Shown here: one piece after another, positions 51,735 through 61,400 of the stretch | Layout of the letters: the number at the start of each line of letters is the position of its first letter | Numbering within the stretch: the first letter of the stretch is position 1 | NCBI GenBank assembly: GCA_002423615.1 | Contig: DIKO01000022.1 | Coordinates: 23,487-87,486, forward strand | From: Desulfobacteraceae bacterium UBA5616 | GTDB taxonomy: Bacteria; Desulfobacterota; Desulfobacteria; Desulfobacterales; UBA5616 | Direction of reading: 5' to 3' | Length of the DNA stretch: 64,000 bases | Program-made: the position numbers and the translations under genes | The notes under the pieces: model-generated | What the model was told of the DNA's origin: nothing | The model's input: the letters and a program-made list of their open reading frames with translations, nothing else | Databases searched by the model: none

Positions 51735-52580
51735 ATGGGTTATGTATTTGATTTTAAAGACGCAATAACATACGAAAAGTGGTTTAACGGATCACGGAAC
51801 CGGTTTGCTGTGGAACTCGAAAGCCGGTTGATCATGGAAATGTTAAACCCCATACCCGGGCGGAGACTCCTCGATGTCGGTTGCGGAACCGCGGCCAGGT
51901 GGTTTCCCTGGCTTGAAAAAGGCCTCGATCTTACCGGCCTGGACCCATCCCCCTACATGCTGGATATGGCCGGGGAAAAAATCAGGCACCGCGGCGAGTT
52001 TTACAGAGGTTTTGGAGAAGACCTCCCCTTTGAGGACAATGCATTTCATTACGTCACCCTGATCACATCCCTTGAATATGTCGATGATCCCGAAAAAGTT
52101 CTCAGAGAAGCGGCCCGGGTGGCAAAGGATAAAATATTCATCGGCATCTTAAACCGTCATGCCGCCAAATGCCTTCAAAGGAGAATCAAAGGGATGTTTG
52201 TGGAAACGGTCTGCAACAGGGCCCGCTTCTTCAGCATCTGGGAGATTCGGACCCTTGTCCGTAAAATTCTGGGGGACATCCCCCTGTTGTGGAAAACCGT
52301 GGGCCAGTTTCCGCCGCCTCTGGAAAAAATCGCCGGCCGTATTGAGGCATCCCCCCTGGTAAAAAATGTTCCTTTCGGGTCATTTGCCGGCATTGTCGTA
52401 AGGCCGGACCCCCGGTACAGGACAAGGCCCATGGCACTGCGATATTCGGCCAAGCAAACCGTCGCCGCCGGTGGGGACGCCCGGGTAGGGTGTGCGAACA
52501 GTCCTGTTGAAAGGAGGCATGATGGAAGCACTGCTGTACGAGCGGTTACCGGAAAAAAAAGTCGGATGTCATCTGTGTAA
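51735..52580 (+). CDS. Class I SAM-dependent methyltransferase
   Basis: 281 residues. The SAM site is RRLLDVGCGTAARWFPWLEK (residues ~40-58), with the acidic GLDPSPYMLDMA and the later YVTLITSLEYVDDPEKVLREA as in UbiE/Methyltransf_11 proteins. The substrate is unknown. The last ~20 residues overlap the next gene by 59 bases in another frame, and the family-like sequence ends about 40 residues before the stop, so the tail may be a recent extension by loss of an earlier stop. Confidence 0.8.
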   Translation: MGYVFDFKDAITYEKWFNGSRNRFAVELESRLIMEMLNPIPGRRLLDVGCGTAARWFPWLEKGLDLTGLDPSPYMLDMAGEKIRHRGEFYRGFGEDLPFEDNAFHYVTLITSLEYVDDPEKVLREAARVAKDKIFIGILNRHAAKCLQRRIKGMFVETVCNRARFFSIWEIRTLVRKILGDIPLLWKTVGQFPPPLEKIAGRIEASPLVKNVPFGSFAGIVVRPDPRYRTRPMALRYSAKQTVAAGGDARVGCANSPVERRHDGSTAVRAVTGKKSRMSSV

Positions 52581-53535
52581 CCACCGGTGCATCATAAAAC
52601 CCGGTGACCGGGGGATATGCCGCGTGCGTGAAAACCGGGAGGGGGTATTAAAAACCCTGGTCTACGGAAGAATCATCGCGCGTCACATCGATCCGATTGA
52701 AAAAAAACCGCTGTTTCATTTCATGCCGGGCAGCTTTTCCTATTCAATCGCGACGGTGGGGTGCAATTTCAAATGCCGGTTCTGCCAGAACGCGGACATC
52801 GCCCAGATGCCCGAGGATTATGACGGCGCCCTCTCCGGTGCAAGGGTGACGCCGGAAGAAGTGGTTTCGGCCGCATTAAAAGGTAAATGCCGGAGCATCT
52901 CCTATACGTATACCGAACCGACGATCTATTTCGAGCTTGCGCTGAAAACTGCCGAAATCGCTCATGAAAAAGGCTTGAAAAACGTTTTTGTCACCAACGG
53001 TTACATGACCCCCGAGGCGTTAAAAATGATTTCGCCGTTTCTGGATGCCGCCAATGTGGACCTGAAGGCCTTTACCGATGAGTTTTACAGGTCCTTCTGC
53101 AAGGCCCGGTTGGAACCGGTTAAAGAAACGCTTAAGTTGATGAAAAAGATGGGGATCCTCCTTGAGGTGACCACGCTGCTGATTCCCGGGTTGAATGATG
53201 ACCCGGACGAACTCCAGCAACTGGCAGCGTTCATCAAAAATGAGCTGGGGCCGGAAACTCCCTGGCATGTGAGCCGGTTTCATCCCACCTATCGTTTGAC
53301 CGACAGACCCCCCACACCCGTTGAAACTCTTCTTAAAGCGCGGGCCATCGGCATTGATTCCGGGCTTCGTTATGTCTATGTGGGAAATGTCCCCGGAGAA
53401 ATGGGTGAAAACACCCTTTGTCACGGTTGCGGCGATCTCCTCATTGAAAGAAGGGGATTTGTTGTTGAAATAAACCGGGTTCAAAACGGCCGTTGCCCCG
53501 GATGCGGCCAGACGGTTTACGGCGTCGGCATGTGA
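52522..53535 (+). CDS. amrS: AmmeMemoRadiSam-system radical SAM enzyme (AmrS)
   Basis: 337 residues from ATG 52522, four bases after AAGGAGG (an ATG three bases earlier is too close). The radical SAM motif is VGCNFKCRFCQNADIAQM (CxxxCxxC). It is preceded by CHLCNHRCIIKPGDRGICRV, and followed by SYTYTEPTIYFELALKTAE and NVDLKAFTDEFYRSFCKA. Two C-terminal pairs, CHGCGD and CPGCGQ, look like a zinc ribbon. The family co-occurs with AMMECR1 and Memo proteins, but neither is encoded in this window. The chemistry is not established. It overlaps the methyltransferase end, suggesting coupled translation. Confidence 0.9.
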   Translation: MEALLYERLPEKKVGCHLCNHRCIIKPGDRGICRVRENREGVLKTLVYGRIIARHIDPIEKKPLFHFMPGSFSYSIATVGCNFKCRFCQNADIAQMPEDYDGALSGARVTPEEVVSAALKGKCRSISYTYTEPTIYFELALKTAEIAHEKGLKNVFVTNGYMTPEALKMISPFLDAANVDLKAFTDEFYRSFCKARLEPVKETLKLMKKMGILLEVTTLLIPGLNDDPDELQQLAAFIKNELGPETPWHVSRFHPTYRLTDRPPTPVETLLKARAIGIDSGLRYVYVGNVPGEMGENTLCHGCGDLLIERRGFVVEINRVQNGRCPGCGQTVYGVGM

Positions 53536-53555
53536 CCGCAAGAGAACCCGCGGAT

Positions 53556-54434
53556 ATGCATAAAAAAAATCAACCGCCTCCGGCGGTCAGTGTCATCATC
53601 CCCGCCTATAACAGGGCCGATATGCTCCAGGAAGCGGTGGACAGCGTTCTTGCACAGACGTTTACGGATTTTGAACTCATTGTGGTGGATGACGGTTCAA
53701 CGGACCATACCCCGGAGATACTTGCCGCATACGGGGATCGGATCATCCATTTGACCACGGTTGACCGGCGGGGGGTGAGCGCCGCCAGAAATGCCGGTAT
53801 CGAAAGATCTTCCGGCGGGCTGGTTGCGTTTCTGGATTCCGATGACCTGTGGCTTCCCGGGAAACTGGCCTGCCAGGTGGAATTTTTCGCTTCCCGTCCG
53901 GAAGCCTTGATCTGCCAGACCGAGGAGACCTGGATTCGGAACCATGTCCGGGTCAATCCCAAAAATCACCACCGGAAAGCCTCGGGAATGATTTATGATA
54001 GGTCTCTGGACCTATGCCTGATCAGCCCTTCGGCGGTGATGATGAAAAGGGATCTGTTCCATCGGGTGGGAACATTTGATGAAGACCTTCCGGCCTGCGA
54101 GGATTACGACCTGTGGCTGCGGGTCACCTGCCGGTTCCCCGTGTACCTGATCGACACGCCTATGATCGTCAAGCGGGGGGGGCACCAGGACCAGCTCTCC
54201 AGGGAACCCGGACTGGACCGTTACCGGATCAGGGCCATATGCAAAATGCTGGGCGGAGGTCTTTTGACCGAACCCCAGCGCAGGGCGTCTGTCGACGTGC
54301 TGAAACATAAATGCGGAATTTTTGCAGCGGGATGTATAAAACGGGACCGTTTGGAAGAAGCGCGATGGTATGCCGGTCTGGTCGACCGGTATGCCTCATT
54401 GTCTTTAGAATATTTTAAGGAAAGGAAAGCATGA
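53556..54434 (+). CDS. Family 2 glycosyltransferase
   Basis: 292 residues from ATG 53556; a GTG at 53532 overlapping the amrS stop is another possible start (eight more residues). GT-A fold: VSVIIPAYNRADMLQEAVDS, VVDDGSTDHTPEILA, VAFLDSDDLWLPGKL with the metal-binding acids, and PACEDYDLWLRVTCR with the catalytic-base region. It transfers a sugar to an envelope acceptor that cannot be named. No membrane segment is seen. Its stop overlaps the next ATG (ATGA). Confidence 0.88.
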   Translation: MHKKNQPPPAVSVIIPAYNRADMLQEAVDSVLAQTFTDFELIVVDDGSTDHTPEILAAYGDRIIHLTTVDRRGVSAARNAGIERSSGGLVAFLDSDDLWLPGKLACQVEFFASRPEALICQTEETWIRNHVRVNPKNHHRKASGMIYDRSLDLCLISPSAVMMKRDLFHRVGTFDEDLPACEDYDLWLRVTCRFPVYLIDTPMIVKRGGHQDQLSREPGLDRYRIRAICKMLGGGLLTEPQRRASVDVLKHKCGIFAAGCIKRDRLEEARWYAGLVDRYASLSLEYFKERKA

Positions 54435-54808
54435 AATCGGAAACGCTGCGGCTGGATAATGGTCTGATTCTGGATATTTCCGATGAATCCCGGAAAATTG
54501 CGGAAAAAACGTGGGTCATATCCGTTGTCGCCAGAACCCGGATCCCGGTGACCCCTGAAACCCTGGGCGACCAGGTGGGGACAATCCCGGTTGAGGATAT
54601 CCGGGCACTTGTGGGGGATACCCTTATGTTTGAAAAAAAAATGGTACGCAATTTTGTCGTCGAAAATGACAGGATCGACGTCCTAAAGCTCATGCAAAAG
54701 AATTTCAGGGACCGGATCGTTCCCTATCTTTCCAATGAAAAATTTCCCGGTAAATTTATAGCCAAAAGTTATAAGGAGGCCCTGGTTCGCCGATCATGGC
54801 GGAAATAA
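54431..54808 (+). CDS. Uncharacterised conserved-looking 125-residue protein
   Basis: It is coupled to the glycosyltransferase by an ATGA overlap. I do not recognise the family. The sequence has no signal peptide, no membrane helix and no cysteine. It carries a regular mix of beta-like (ISVVARTRIPV) and helical (LMQKNFRDRIVPYL) segments, a basic C-terminus (LVRRSWRK) and a net positive charge. Good codon use and tight spacing argue that it is expressed. Confidence 0.6.
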   Translation: MKSETLRLDNGLILDISDESRKIAEKTWVISVVARTRIPVTPETLGDQVGTIPVEDIRALVGDTLMFEKKMVRNFVVENDRIDVLKLMQKNFRDRIVPYLSNEKFPGKFIAKSYKEALVRRSWRK

Positions 54809-54948
54809 CTTTTCCTTTACAACATATTTACAAAATAGGGGTTGATTATTCAGCCGGATTTCCGTTATTTTTTTATTGAACAGGCGACGGAACCCCAATT
54901 GAAGGGATACACCATGCTTCAACCCTTTCCTCTGCGCCGGGTGGCGAC

Positions 54949-55383
54949 ATGAATCGCCGGCGTTGGTTTCTGCATACAGCCCTGGTTTTTTCCTTTTTGA
55001 TGGCAAGCGGCACGGCAGCTGCGGAACAGGACCCCATGTGGCCGGTTCCCGGAGGCGTGGTGCTGACCCTCGAACGAGCCGTGATGTGCGAGTCCATCGA
55101 AGCCTTCCTTCCTAAAAACCAGGGGGTCATATTTTCCATTTCGGTGGGCAGGGTCTTGTGCTTTTCCGCTTTCAGCGTGGTTCCGCGTGAAACGGTGATT
55201 TATCATAACTGGTACCGGAAGGACCAACTCGCCTCCAGGCGGAAACTGACTCTCAAACCGCCGAACTGGTCTTCTTTCAGCGGCATTCAATTAAGGGAGG
55301 CCGATACCGGCCCCTGGCGTGTGGATATTACCGACGAGCGGGGAAACACTATAAAAACGCTCAGATTCAGTATAACGGAATAA
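54949..55383 (+). CDS. DUF2914-domain protein with signal peptide
   Basis: 144 residues. Residues 1-25 are a signal peptide (MNRRRWFLHTALVFSFLMAS, cleavage near TAAA-EQ). The mature part resembles DUF2914: TLERAVMCESIEAF, FSISVGRVLCFSAF, IYHNWYRKDQLASRRKLTLK, GPWRVDITDERGNTIKTLRF. The domain is usually a periplasmic beta-sandwich of unknown role. The stop is four bases before the c-di-AMP cyclase start, so the two are probably cotranscribed. Confidence 0.8.
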   Translation: MNRRRWFLHTALVFSFLMASGTAAAEQDPMWPVPGGVVLTLERAVMCESIEAFLPKNQGVIFSISVGRVLCFSAFSVVPRETVIYHNWYRKDQLASRRKLTLKPPNWSSFSGIQLREADTGPWRVDITDERGNTIKTLRFSITE

Positions 55384-55387
55384 ACGA

Positions 55388-56848
55388 ATGAACGGTGTAG
55401 GGGCATTTTTATTCGGGATTCGCTGGCAGGATATAATGGATATCCTGATCAACAGCTATATCCTTTTCCGTCTCTATGTGTTGTTCAAGGGGACCACCAC
55501 CTTCAGGGTCATGGTGGGGATTGCCTTCCTCTGGTTTTTTCAGCGTACGGCCGCGGCTTTGGGCCTGGTCATGACCAGTTGGAACATTCAGGGCATCACT
55601 GCGGCAGGAGCATTGATCGTCGTAGTTGTTTTCCGAAATGAAATCCGGTCCGTTTTTCAGACCACTAGCTTTAAAGCCATATTGTGGGGATTCCCGGGAA
55701 CGTCTCCGGACACTCCCGTTGAAATCATTGTTCAAAGCATTTTCAGCCTTGCCGCCAAGCGTGTCGGCGCATTGATGGTGATCCCCGGAAAGGACAGCCT
55801 GGATGACCTTCTCCAGGAGGGAATCCCCTGGCAGGGAATAATTTCCAGGGAAATGCTGCACAGCATTTTCTGGGTGGGCAATCCCGTCCATGACGGCGCC
55901 GCCATCATCAAGGGCAAACGGGTTTCAAGCGTAGGCGTTATTCTTCCCTTGTCCAAGAGGGATGATCTGCCGCTGAATTACGGCACCCGGCACCGTGCGG
56001 CCGCAGGGCTGGCCGAGCAGTCGGATGCCCTGGTATTGGTGGCCTCTGAGGAACGGGGCGAGGTGGTCGCGGCAAAGGGCCGCCAGCTTATGGTGATGCG
56101 GGACCGGGCTGAACTGGAAAAAATGCTCTACGAACATCTGGGCAAACCTCTTGAAATCGATGATGCGCAAAAAAATCAAAAACGGAATCTCATCCTGGCG
56201 GGAGCTCTGTCGGTTGTGCTGATTTCGGGGATATGGTACGGCATCACAAGAGGATTTGACACGCTCATGGCCATGGAGGTTCCCATCGAGTACGCCAAGT
56301 CCGATACTTCCCTGGATATCAGCGAGACCTCCGTCAACACCGTCAAGCTCCACCTCAGCGGATCCAGTTTTCTTTTGAAATCCATCCGTCCGGGACAGGT
56401 GCGGGTGAGGGCCAATATCAGCTCGTCCCAGATCGGTAAAAGCCGCATCCCCATCACCCTGGAAGACGTCACCCTTCCGCCGGGGATCATGCTGAAAAAA
56501 GTGGAACCGCCTTTTGTCGAGGTGGTGATCGCCAAACCCACCCTTAAAGTCCTGCCCGTTCAGGTGGATTGGGCCGGGAAATTACCCGGGAATCTCATCA
56601 TGGCCGATGTCAAGGTGGTCCCCGAGGAGGTACAGATTTCCGGAAAAAGTGATCTGCTGAAAGCGGTATTTACCGTCTACACCAAAAAAGTTCCGCTTGG
56701 CGACATTACCAGAAGCGGTCGAATGACGGTTGACCTGGTGCTGGATGACCCGTCTTTAAATCTTACACCGGATGCTAAAAAGGTGACCATCCATTACGTG
56801 GTGCAGAAAAGAACCCTTACATCGGATTTACACGGCGAGAAGGAGTAG
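55388..56848 (+). CDS. cdaA: Diadenylate cyclase CdaA fused to YbbR repeats
   Basis: 486 residues. Three N-terminal membrane helices (about 10-80) lead to the DAC (DisA_N) domain with the active-site motifs HDGA (168-171) and RHR (201-203). A further membrane helix (about 267-285) is followed by about 190 residues of YbbR-type beta repeats outside the membrane (VKLHLSGSSFLLKSI, VRVRANISSSQIG, EVQISGKSDLLKAV). In Firmicutes CdaA and its YbbR-domain regulator CdaR are separate proteins that interact; here they are one chain. The product is c-di-AMP, which controls potassium and osmotic balance. The RCK-bearing antiporter at 12237 is a candidate target. Confidence 0.92.
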   Translation: MNGVGAFLFGIRWQDIMDILINSYILFRLYVLFKGTTTFRVMVGIAFLWFFQRTAAALGLVMTSWNIQGITAAGALIVVVVFRNEIRSVFQTTSFKAILWGFPGTSPDTPVEIIVQSIFSLAAKRVGALMVIPGKDSLDDLLQEGIPWQGIISREMLHSIFWVGNPVHDGAAIIKGKRVSSVGVILPLSKRDDLPLNYGTRHRAAAGLAEQSDALVLVASEERGEVVAAKGRQLMVMRDRAELEKMLYEHLGKPLEIDDAQKNQKRNLILAGALSVVLISGIWYGITRGFDTLMAMEVPIEYAKSDTSLDISETSVNTVKLHLSGSSFLLKSIRPGQVRVRANISSSQIGKSRIPITLEDVTLPPGIMLKKVEPPFVEVVIAKPTLKVLPVQVDWAGKLPGNLIMADVKVVPEEVQISGKSDLLKAVFTVYTKKVPLGDITRSGRMTVDLVLDDPSLNLTPDAKKVTIHYVVQKRTLTSDLHGEKE

Positions 56849-56851
56849 GCG

Positions 56852-57163
56852 ATGGTTAGAGATTTCTGGACCCATACGGAAGTGATCCGGATTTGCGGGG
56901 TCGAGGAAAGTTTTTTATCCCGTCTGGTAAAGGAAGACATCCTTTGCCCCACCTGCGTCGAAGGCTCATCCGCTCAAATGTTTTCCTCGATGGATCTGGA
57001 AAGACTCCGGCTGGCCAAGCTGCTTATGGAAGAAATGGATGTGAACCTGCCCGGTGTGGAAGTTATCCTGCGGATGCGCCAGAACCTGATCGACATGCGG
57101 AACCAGTTTGACGACATCCTGGAGGATATGTGCCGTCAGCTTAAAAACATCCATTCATTATAA
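56852..57163 (+). CDS. cbpM: CbpM/MerR-like chaperone modulator
   Basis: 103 residues. A MerR-like helix-turn-helix opens the protein ([20 protein letters not shown]), followed by the typical [20 protein letters not shown] and a C-terminal coiled helix [20 protein letters not shown]. CbpM inhibits the DnaJ-like CbpA in E. coli by binding its J domain. It starts three bases after cdaA and its end overlaps the convergent dnaJ-like gene by six bases, so the partner gene lies on the opposite strand rather than in the same operon. Confidence 0.8.
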   Translation: MVRDFWTHTEVIRICGVEESFLSRLVKEDILCPTCVEGSSAQMFSSMDLERLRLAKLLMEEMDVNLPGVEVILRMRQNLIDMRNQFDDILEDMCRQLKNIHSL

Positions 57164-58285
57164 CCGGATATCGGCACGGATGTCCTTTTCATACAACGGA
57201 TCCAGCTTTCTGGCGGTTTCCAGAATTTCCTGATCGTCCGTTTTGGGGACCTTGACCGTCAGCTTAATATACAGGTCGCCCTTTTCTCTGGTTTTGGCGT
57301 TCATGGCGCCTTTCCCTTTAAGCTTGAGCAGCTGGCCCCCCTGGCTCTTGGGTGGGATTTTCACATTGACACGGCCATCGATGGTGGGAACCGGTACGGT
57401 CCCACCGGCCATGGCCTCATGGACGGTAATGGGCAGGTCCATGTAGAGGTCGTCGCCTTCTCTCCGGATGTGGGGATGGGGCTTGATATGAATCACCAGA
57501 AAGAGATCGCCGGGAGCGCCCCCGTTTAAACCGGGTTCCCCTTTCCCTCCCACCCGGACTCTGGACCCTTCCCGAACTCCCTTAGGAATATTGACTCTGA
57601 TCTTGTCAACCTGGTTCACAAGACCCGTCCCGCCGCACCGGGAGCAACTTTTACTGAAAACGCCTCTTCCCCGGCACTGGGCGCAGGTTTTGGTAAAATG
57701 CATGGGACCTTTGGAAACGCTCACCTGTCCCGTACCGCCGCAGGCAGGACATGTCGATGCACCCGCCCCGGAATCCGAGCCGTTTCCGCCGCAAGCGGTA
57801 CACGTCGACGGCTTCTGAATGGCGATTTCCGTCTCAAACCCTTTTAGAGCGGATATCAAGTCAATTGTGATTTCATATTCGATATCTCTCCCCGGGCCGG
57901 CCATTTTGGTCCTGAAATCCCCGGAGTCGCGGCCGAAAATATCTCCGAAAAGATCTTCATAGCTGTGAAAACGCCCGAAATCCTGAGCCTGGCCTTGATA
58001 TTCCCCATGTCCCCCTGCATTCCACTGCCGGTATTGCCTGGATTTTTCGGCGTCGAAACCGGATTGCAAACCTTCCTTCCCGAATTCGTCGTATAATTTC
58101 CGCTTGTTTTCATCGCCCAGACAGTCATAGGCCTCGGAAATTTCCTTGAACTTCTGCTCGGCCTCCTTGTTACCCGGATTAATGTCCGGATGCCATTTCC
58201 GTGCAAGTTTCCGATACGCTTTCTTCATCTCCTCTTTGGTGGCGGTTTTGGAAACCCCCAGGATTTCATAGAAGTCTTTTGCCAT
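57158..58285 (-). CDS. DnaJ-family co-chaperone
   Basis: 375 residues from ATG 58285. J domain with [20 protein letters not shown] and HPDINPG; a Gly/Phe-rich stretch; then four zinc-binding CxxCxGxG repeats ([32 protein letters not shown]); and the C-terminal client domain with [20 protein letters not shown]. The presence of the zinc region makes it DnaJ (type I) in build rather than CbpA, which lacks it. It stimulates DnaK. Facing a cbpM gene, it may be the target of that modulator. Confidence 0.92.
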   Translation of the reverse strand: MAKDFYEILGVSKTATKEEMKKAYRKLARKWHPDINPGNKEAEQKFKEISEAYDCLGDENKRKLYDEFGKEGLQSGFDAEKSRQYRQWNAGGHGEYQGQAQDFGRFHSYEDLFGDIFGRDSGDFRTKMAGPGRDIEYEITIDLISALKGFETEIAIQKPSTCTACGGNGSDSGAGASTCPACGGTGQVSVSKGPMHFTKTCAQCRGRGVFSKSCSRCGGTGLVNQVDKIRVNIPKGVREGSRVRVGGKGEPGLNGGAPGDLFLVIHIKPHPHIRREGDDLYMDLPITVHEAMAGGTVPVPTIDGRVNVKIPPKSQGGQLLKLKGKGAMNAKTREKGDLYIKLTVKVPKTDDQEILETARKLDPLYEKDIRADIRL

Positions 58286-58417
58286 GAAGCCACTCCGCGG
58301 AATCTGATCCTTGTAAACACCCTCTAATGACACCGAAGGTTTTGATATTAAATTTAAATCGATATTACCTGAAATGAGGATGAAAAGTCAAATATAGATA
58401 AAAAACTTCATAGGCCT

Positions 58418-61400
58418 TTACACCATCCGTTCTATTTCGCTGATTTTCGTCCTGAGCTTTTTGTCTGAAATTTTAACCGGGGTTTTTAATTCCTGGGCGA
58501 AAACGGAAACCTTATATTCTTCAATCAGCCAGAACAAGTCCAGAACGGCTTCCCTTTTTTCGCCGGAGGCATCCGGTGAAAGGGAAGTGAGAAATTCGTT
58601 CAGTTTGTCCGTGAAGACCCTGGTGTCCTTTGCCTTGACCTGATCCTTATCAGGACTGACCATGGCCCTCTGTGCCCGGATGACCACGGCCTTTAGATAT
58701 CGCTCCATATCCCTGAACCGAGATGGGTCATAAAGGGAGATGAAGTTGTTCGGCGCCAGGTGAAGCACTTGTTTTTCAAGCTCTCCGATGAGCTCGAGGA
58801 TCATTGGGTTGAAACGGTTTTCTTTTTTCAGGCGGGCGAGAAAACCGGCAGCCTCATATCTGGCCTGGATAAGGGGCATGGCGGCATTCAAGAGTTCCTG
58901 AGCCTTTTGAAGAATCCGCGGGCCCATCCGGTCGGCATGTCGCATGAAGGCTTGTTCTGACCGGATGTCTTCATGAAAGAGGTCATGGATCAGCCGCTGA
59001 TAGAGTTCTTCTTCCACATACACCTTTCCACCGAAAGGTTTAACAGCCTCATTCAGGTGATCGGGCAGGGACAAGGTCTTTCTTAAGAATTTCAGATCTT
59101 TTTGAAAATGATTGACGTAAAGGAGGGCGACGCCTTCCTTGTGGCGCGAAAGTGCCTTGCGGTAATCGACAAAAAGACGGAGATTGACCGTATGCGGTGA
59201 TTTGTTCCCGCCCTGGGATTCCGGCTCAAGACCGGGGTAGAGGATCCACCGGGTTCCGTCTTTTACTTCAAACCGAAGGGCTTCGGGCAAATCCGGAAAA
59301 TCCCAGTTGACGATCCCGCTTCGCTCCCATTTTTTTCGGATGGGGGAAAGCCCCCGGATTTCTGAATGGTCCTTTTCAGTCTGGGTTAAAACAGACTTGT
59401 CCCGACCGCTCCGGATCTCCATGCCCTTGTTCCCGGTAATGGAAATCCGCATTTTAAGATGATCCGGGAGGATCTGGGGAGTCCATGCCGCCGCCGGGAC
59501 GACTACGCCGAACCGGTGATGAATGAATTCTCCCAGCATGGAAAGCAATGAGGCCCTCTTTTTCGGCATCTCGGCGACAATCACGTCAACGGTATCGGAG
59601 ATGGGGACCAGCTGTTTGCGGATGGATTTGGGCAGACCCTTGATCAGGGTCATGATCTTTTCCCGGTGAAGGCCGGGCACCAGCCAGTCCAGTTCCTCCC
59701 CTGGTATTTTGGGTGCCAGGGTCAGGGGGATCTCCACGGTCAGGCCGTCATCCTCCTTACCCGGGTCAAACCGGTATTTACACTTAAAATCCCTGCCGTC
59801 CAGCTTGACATGGTCCGGATATCGGGCAAGATCTTTCTCATCCGGAGAATATTGAAAGAGATCTTCCTGCCGCATTCGTAGAAAAGAATCCTCCCGGTTT
59901 TTTTTCAGAAGATGTTTCAGGGTCCGGATGTCATAACAGAAGCCTAACCGTTTTTGATAAAAAGCAGCCAGGTCTTCGGGATCGATGAGAATGTCGCGTC
60001 TTCGCAGTTTGTTCTCAAGGTCCCGGACCTTGTCTATCAGCCTGCGGTTGTGTTCGAGGAAGGGAAACGTGCCGTCGATGTCTCCTTCCACCAGGGCCTG
60101 GCGGATAAAAATATCCGTGGCTTCCCGCGGGTTGATCCGGCCATAGGAAACCCTGCGGCCGGAAACAACGATCAGCCCGAAAAGGCTTACCTGCTCGGAT
60201 GCCGTGGTTTCTCCCCGGCGGCGGTCCCAGCAAGGATCCGTCCAGACGGATTTGCACAGGTCTTTGCCGATTTCCTCCAGCCATTTGTCGTCAATGGCAC
60301 CGACGCATCTGGCGTACACCCGGCGGGTTTCCACGATTTCGCCGGCAACGATCCAGGGGGTTGACTTACCGAACAGGGAAGAGCCCGGGAAAATCATCAC
60401 TTCTCTGCCTTTGGGCGCTTTGTAGATGTTGGTTTCTTTTTTAACGGCGATATTGGACAAAAAGCCGCTCAATATGGACTTGTGAATGGCGGCGTAAAGG
60501 GGATGGAAGCCGCTTTTCGGATCCCCGGTCGTATCCGGAGGTTTTCTCCTTTCGGGTAGTTTGGCTTCGTCGAGAATGTCCCCGAGCTGGTCATGAATAT
60601 CCTTCCATTCCCTCATCCGCCGGTGGGACAGAAAATTTTCCCGGCAGAACCGTTTCGCCGAACTGTTGCTTTTCAGTCCGCCGTCAGGTTCGTGATATCG
60701 GTTCCAGATATTGAGAAGGGTCACAAAATCCGAGAGCGGATCAAAAAAGGCCTTGTGCTTTTCATCCGCCGCCTGCGCTTTTTCAAGGGGCCGCTCCCGC
60801 GGATCCATAATGGAAAGGGCCGAAGCGATAACCAGAATTTCTTTCCGGCATCCCTGATCCAGGGCCTCGATGAGCATGCATGAAATTCTCGGATCAACGG
60901 GAAGCCGGGACATGAACCGTCCCTTTTCGGTCAGAACGAAGCGGCCCTTCAATCGCTCATGCCGGTCCGGGTTCCTGGGAACGATGGCCCCTATCTCCAT
61001 CAGAAGGTCATACCCGTCGGCAATGCTTTTGGGCGAGGGTGCATCGATGAACGGGAAATCCGAAACATCCCCCAGGTTCAGGGAAACCATTCGCAAAATC
61101 ACCTCCGCAAGATTGGCCCTCAGGATTTCAGGGGGCGTATAGAGGGGCCTTGCGAAGTAGTCTTCTTCACCGTAAAGGCGAATGCAGACGCCGTCGGCCA
61201 CTCTGCCGCAACGGCCTTTACGCTGGTCGGCGCTGCTCCTGGAAACAGGGGATACGGGCATGGAGGTGGTCCGTGTCCTCGGGGAATACCGGGGGATTCT
61301 GGCAAGACCGGTGTCGATGACATATTTGATTCCGGGTATGGTGATGGAGGTTTCGGCAATGTTGGTGGCGATGATGATTTTTCGTCCGGGAACCGCTGAA

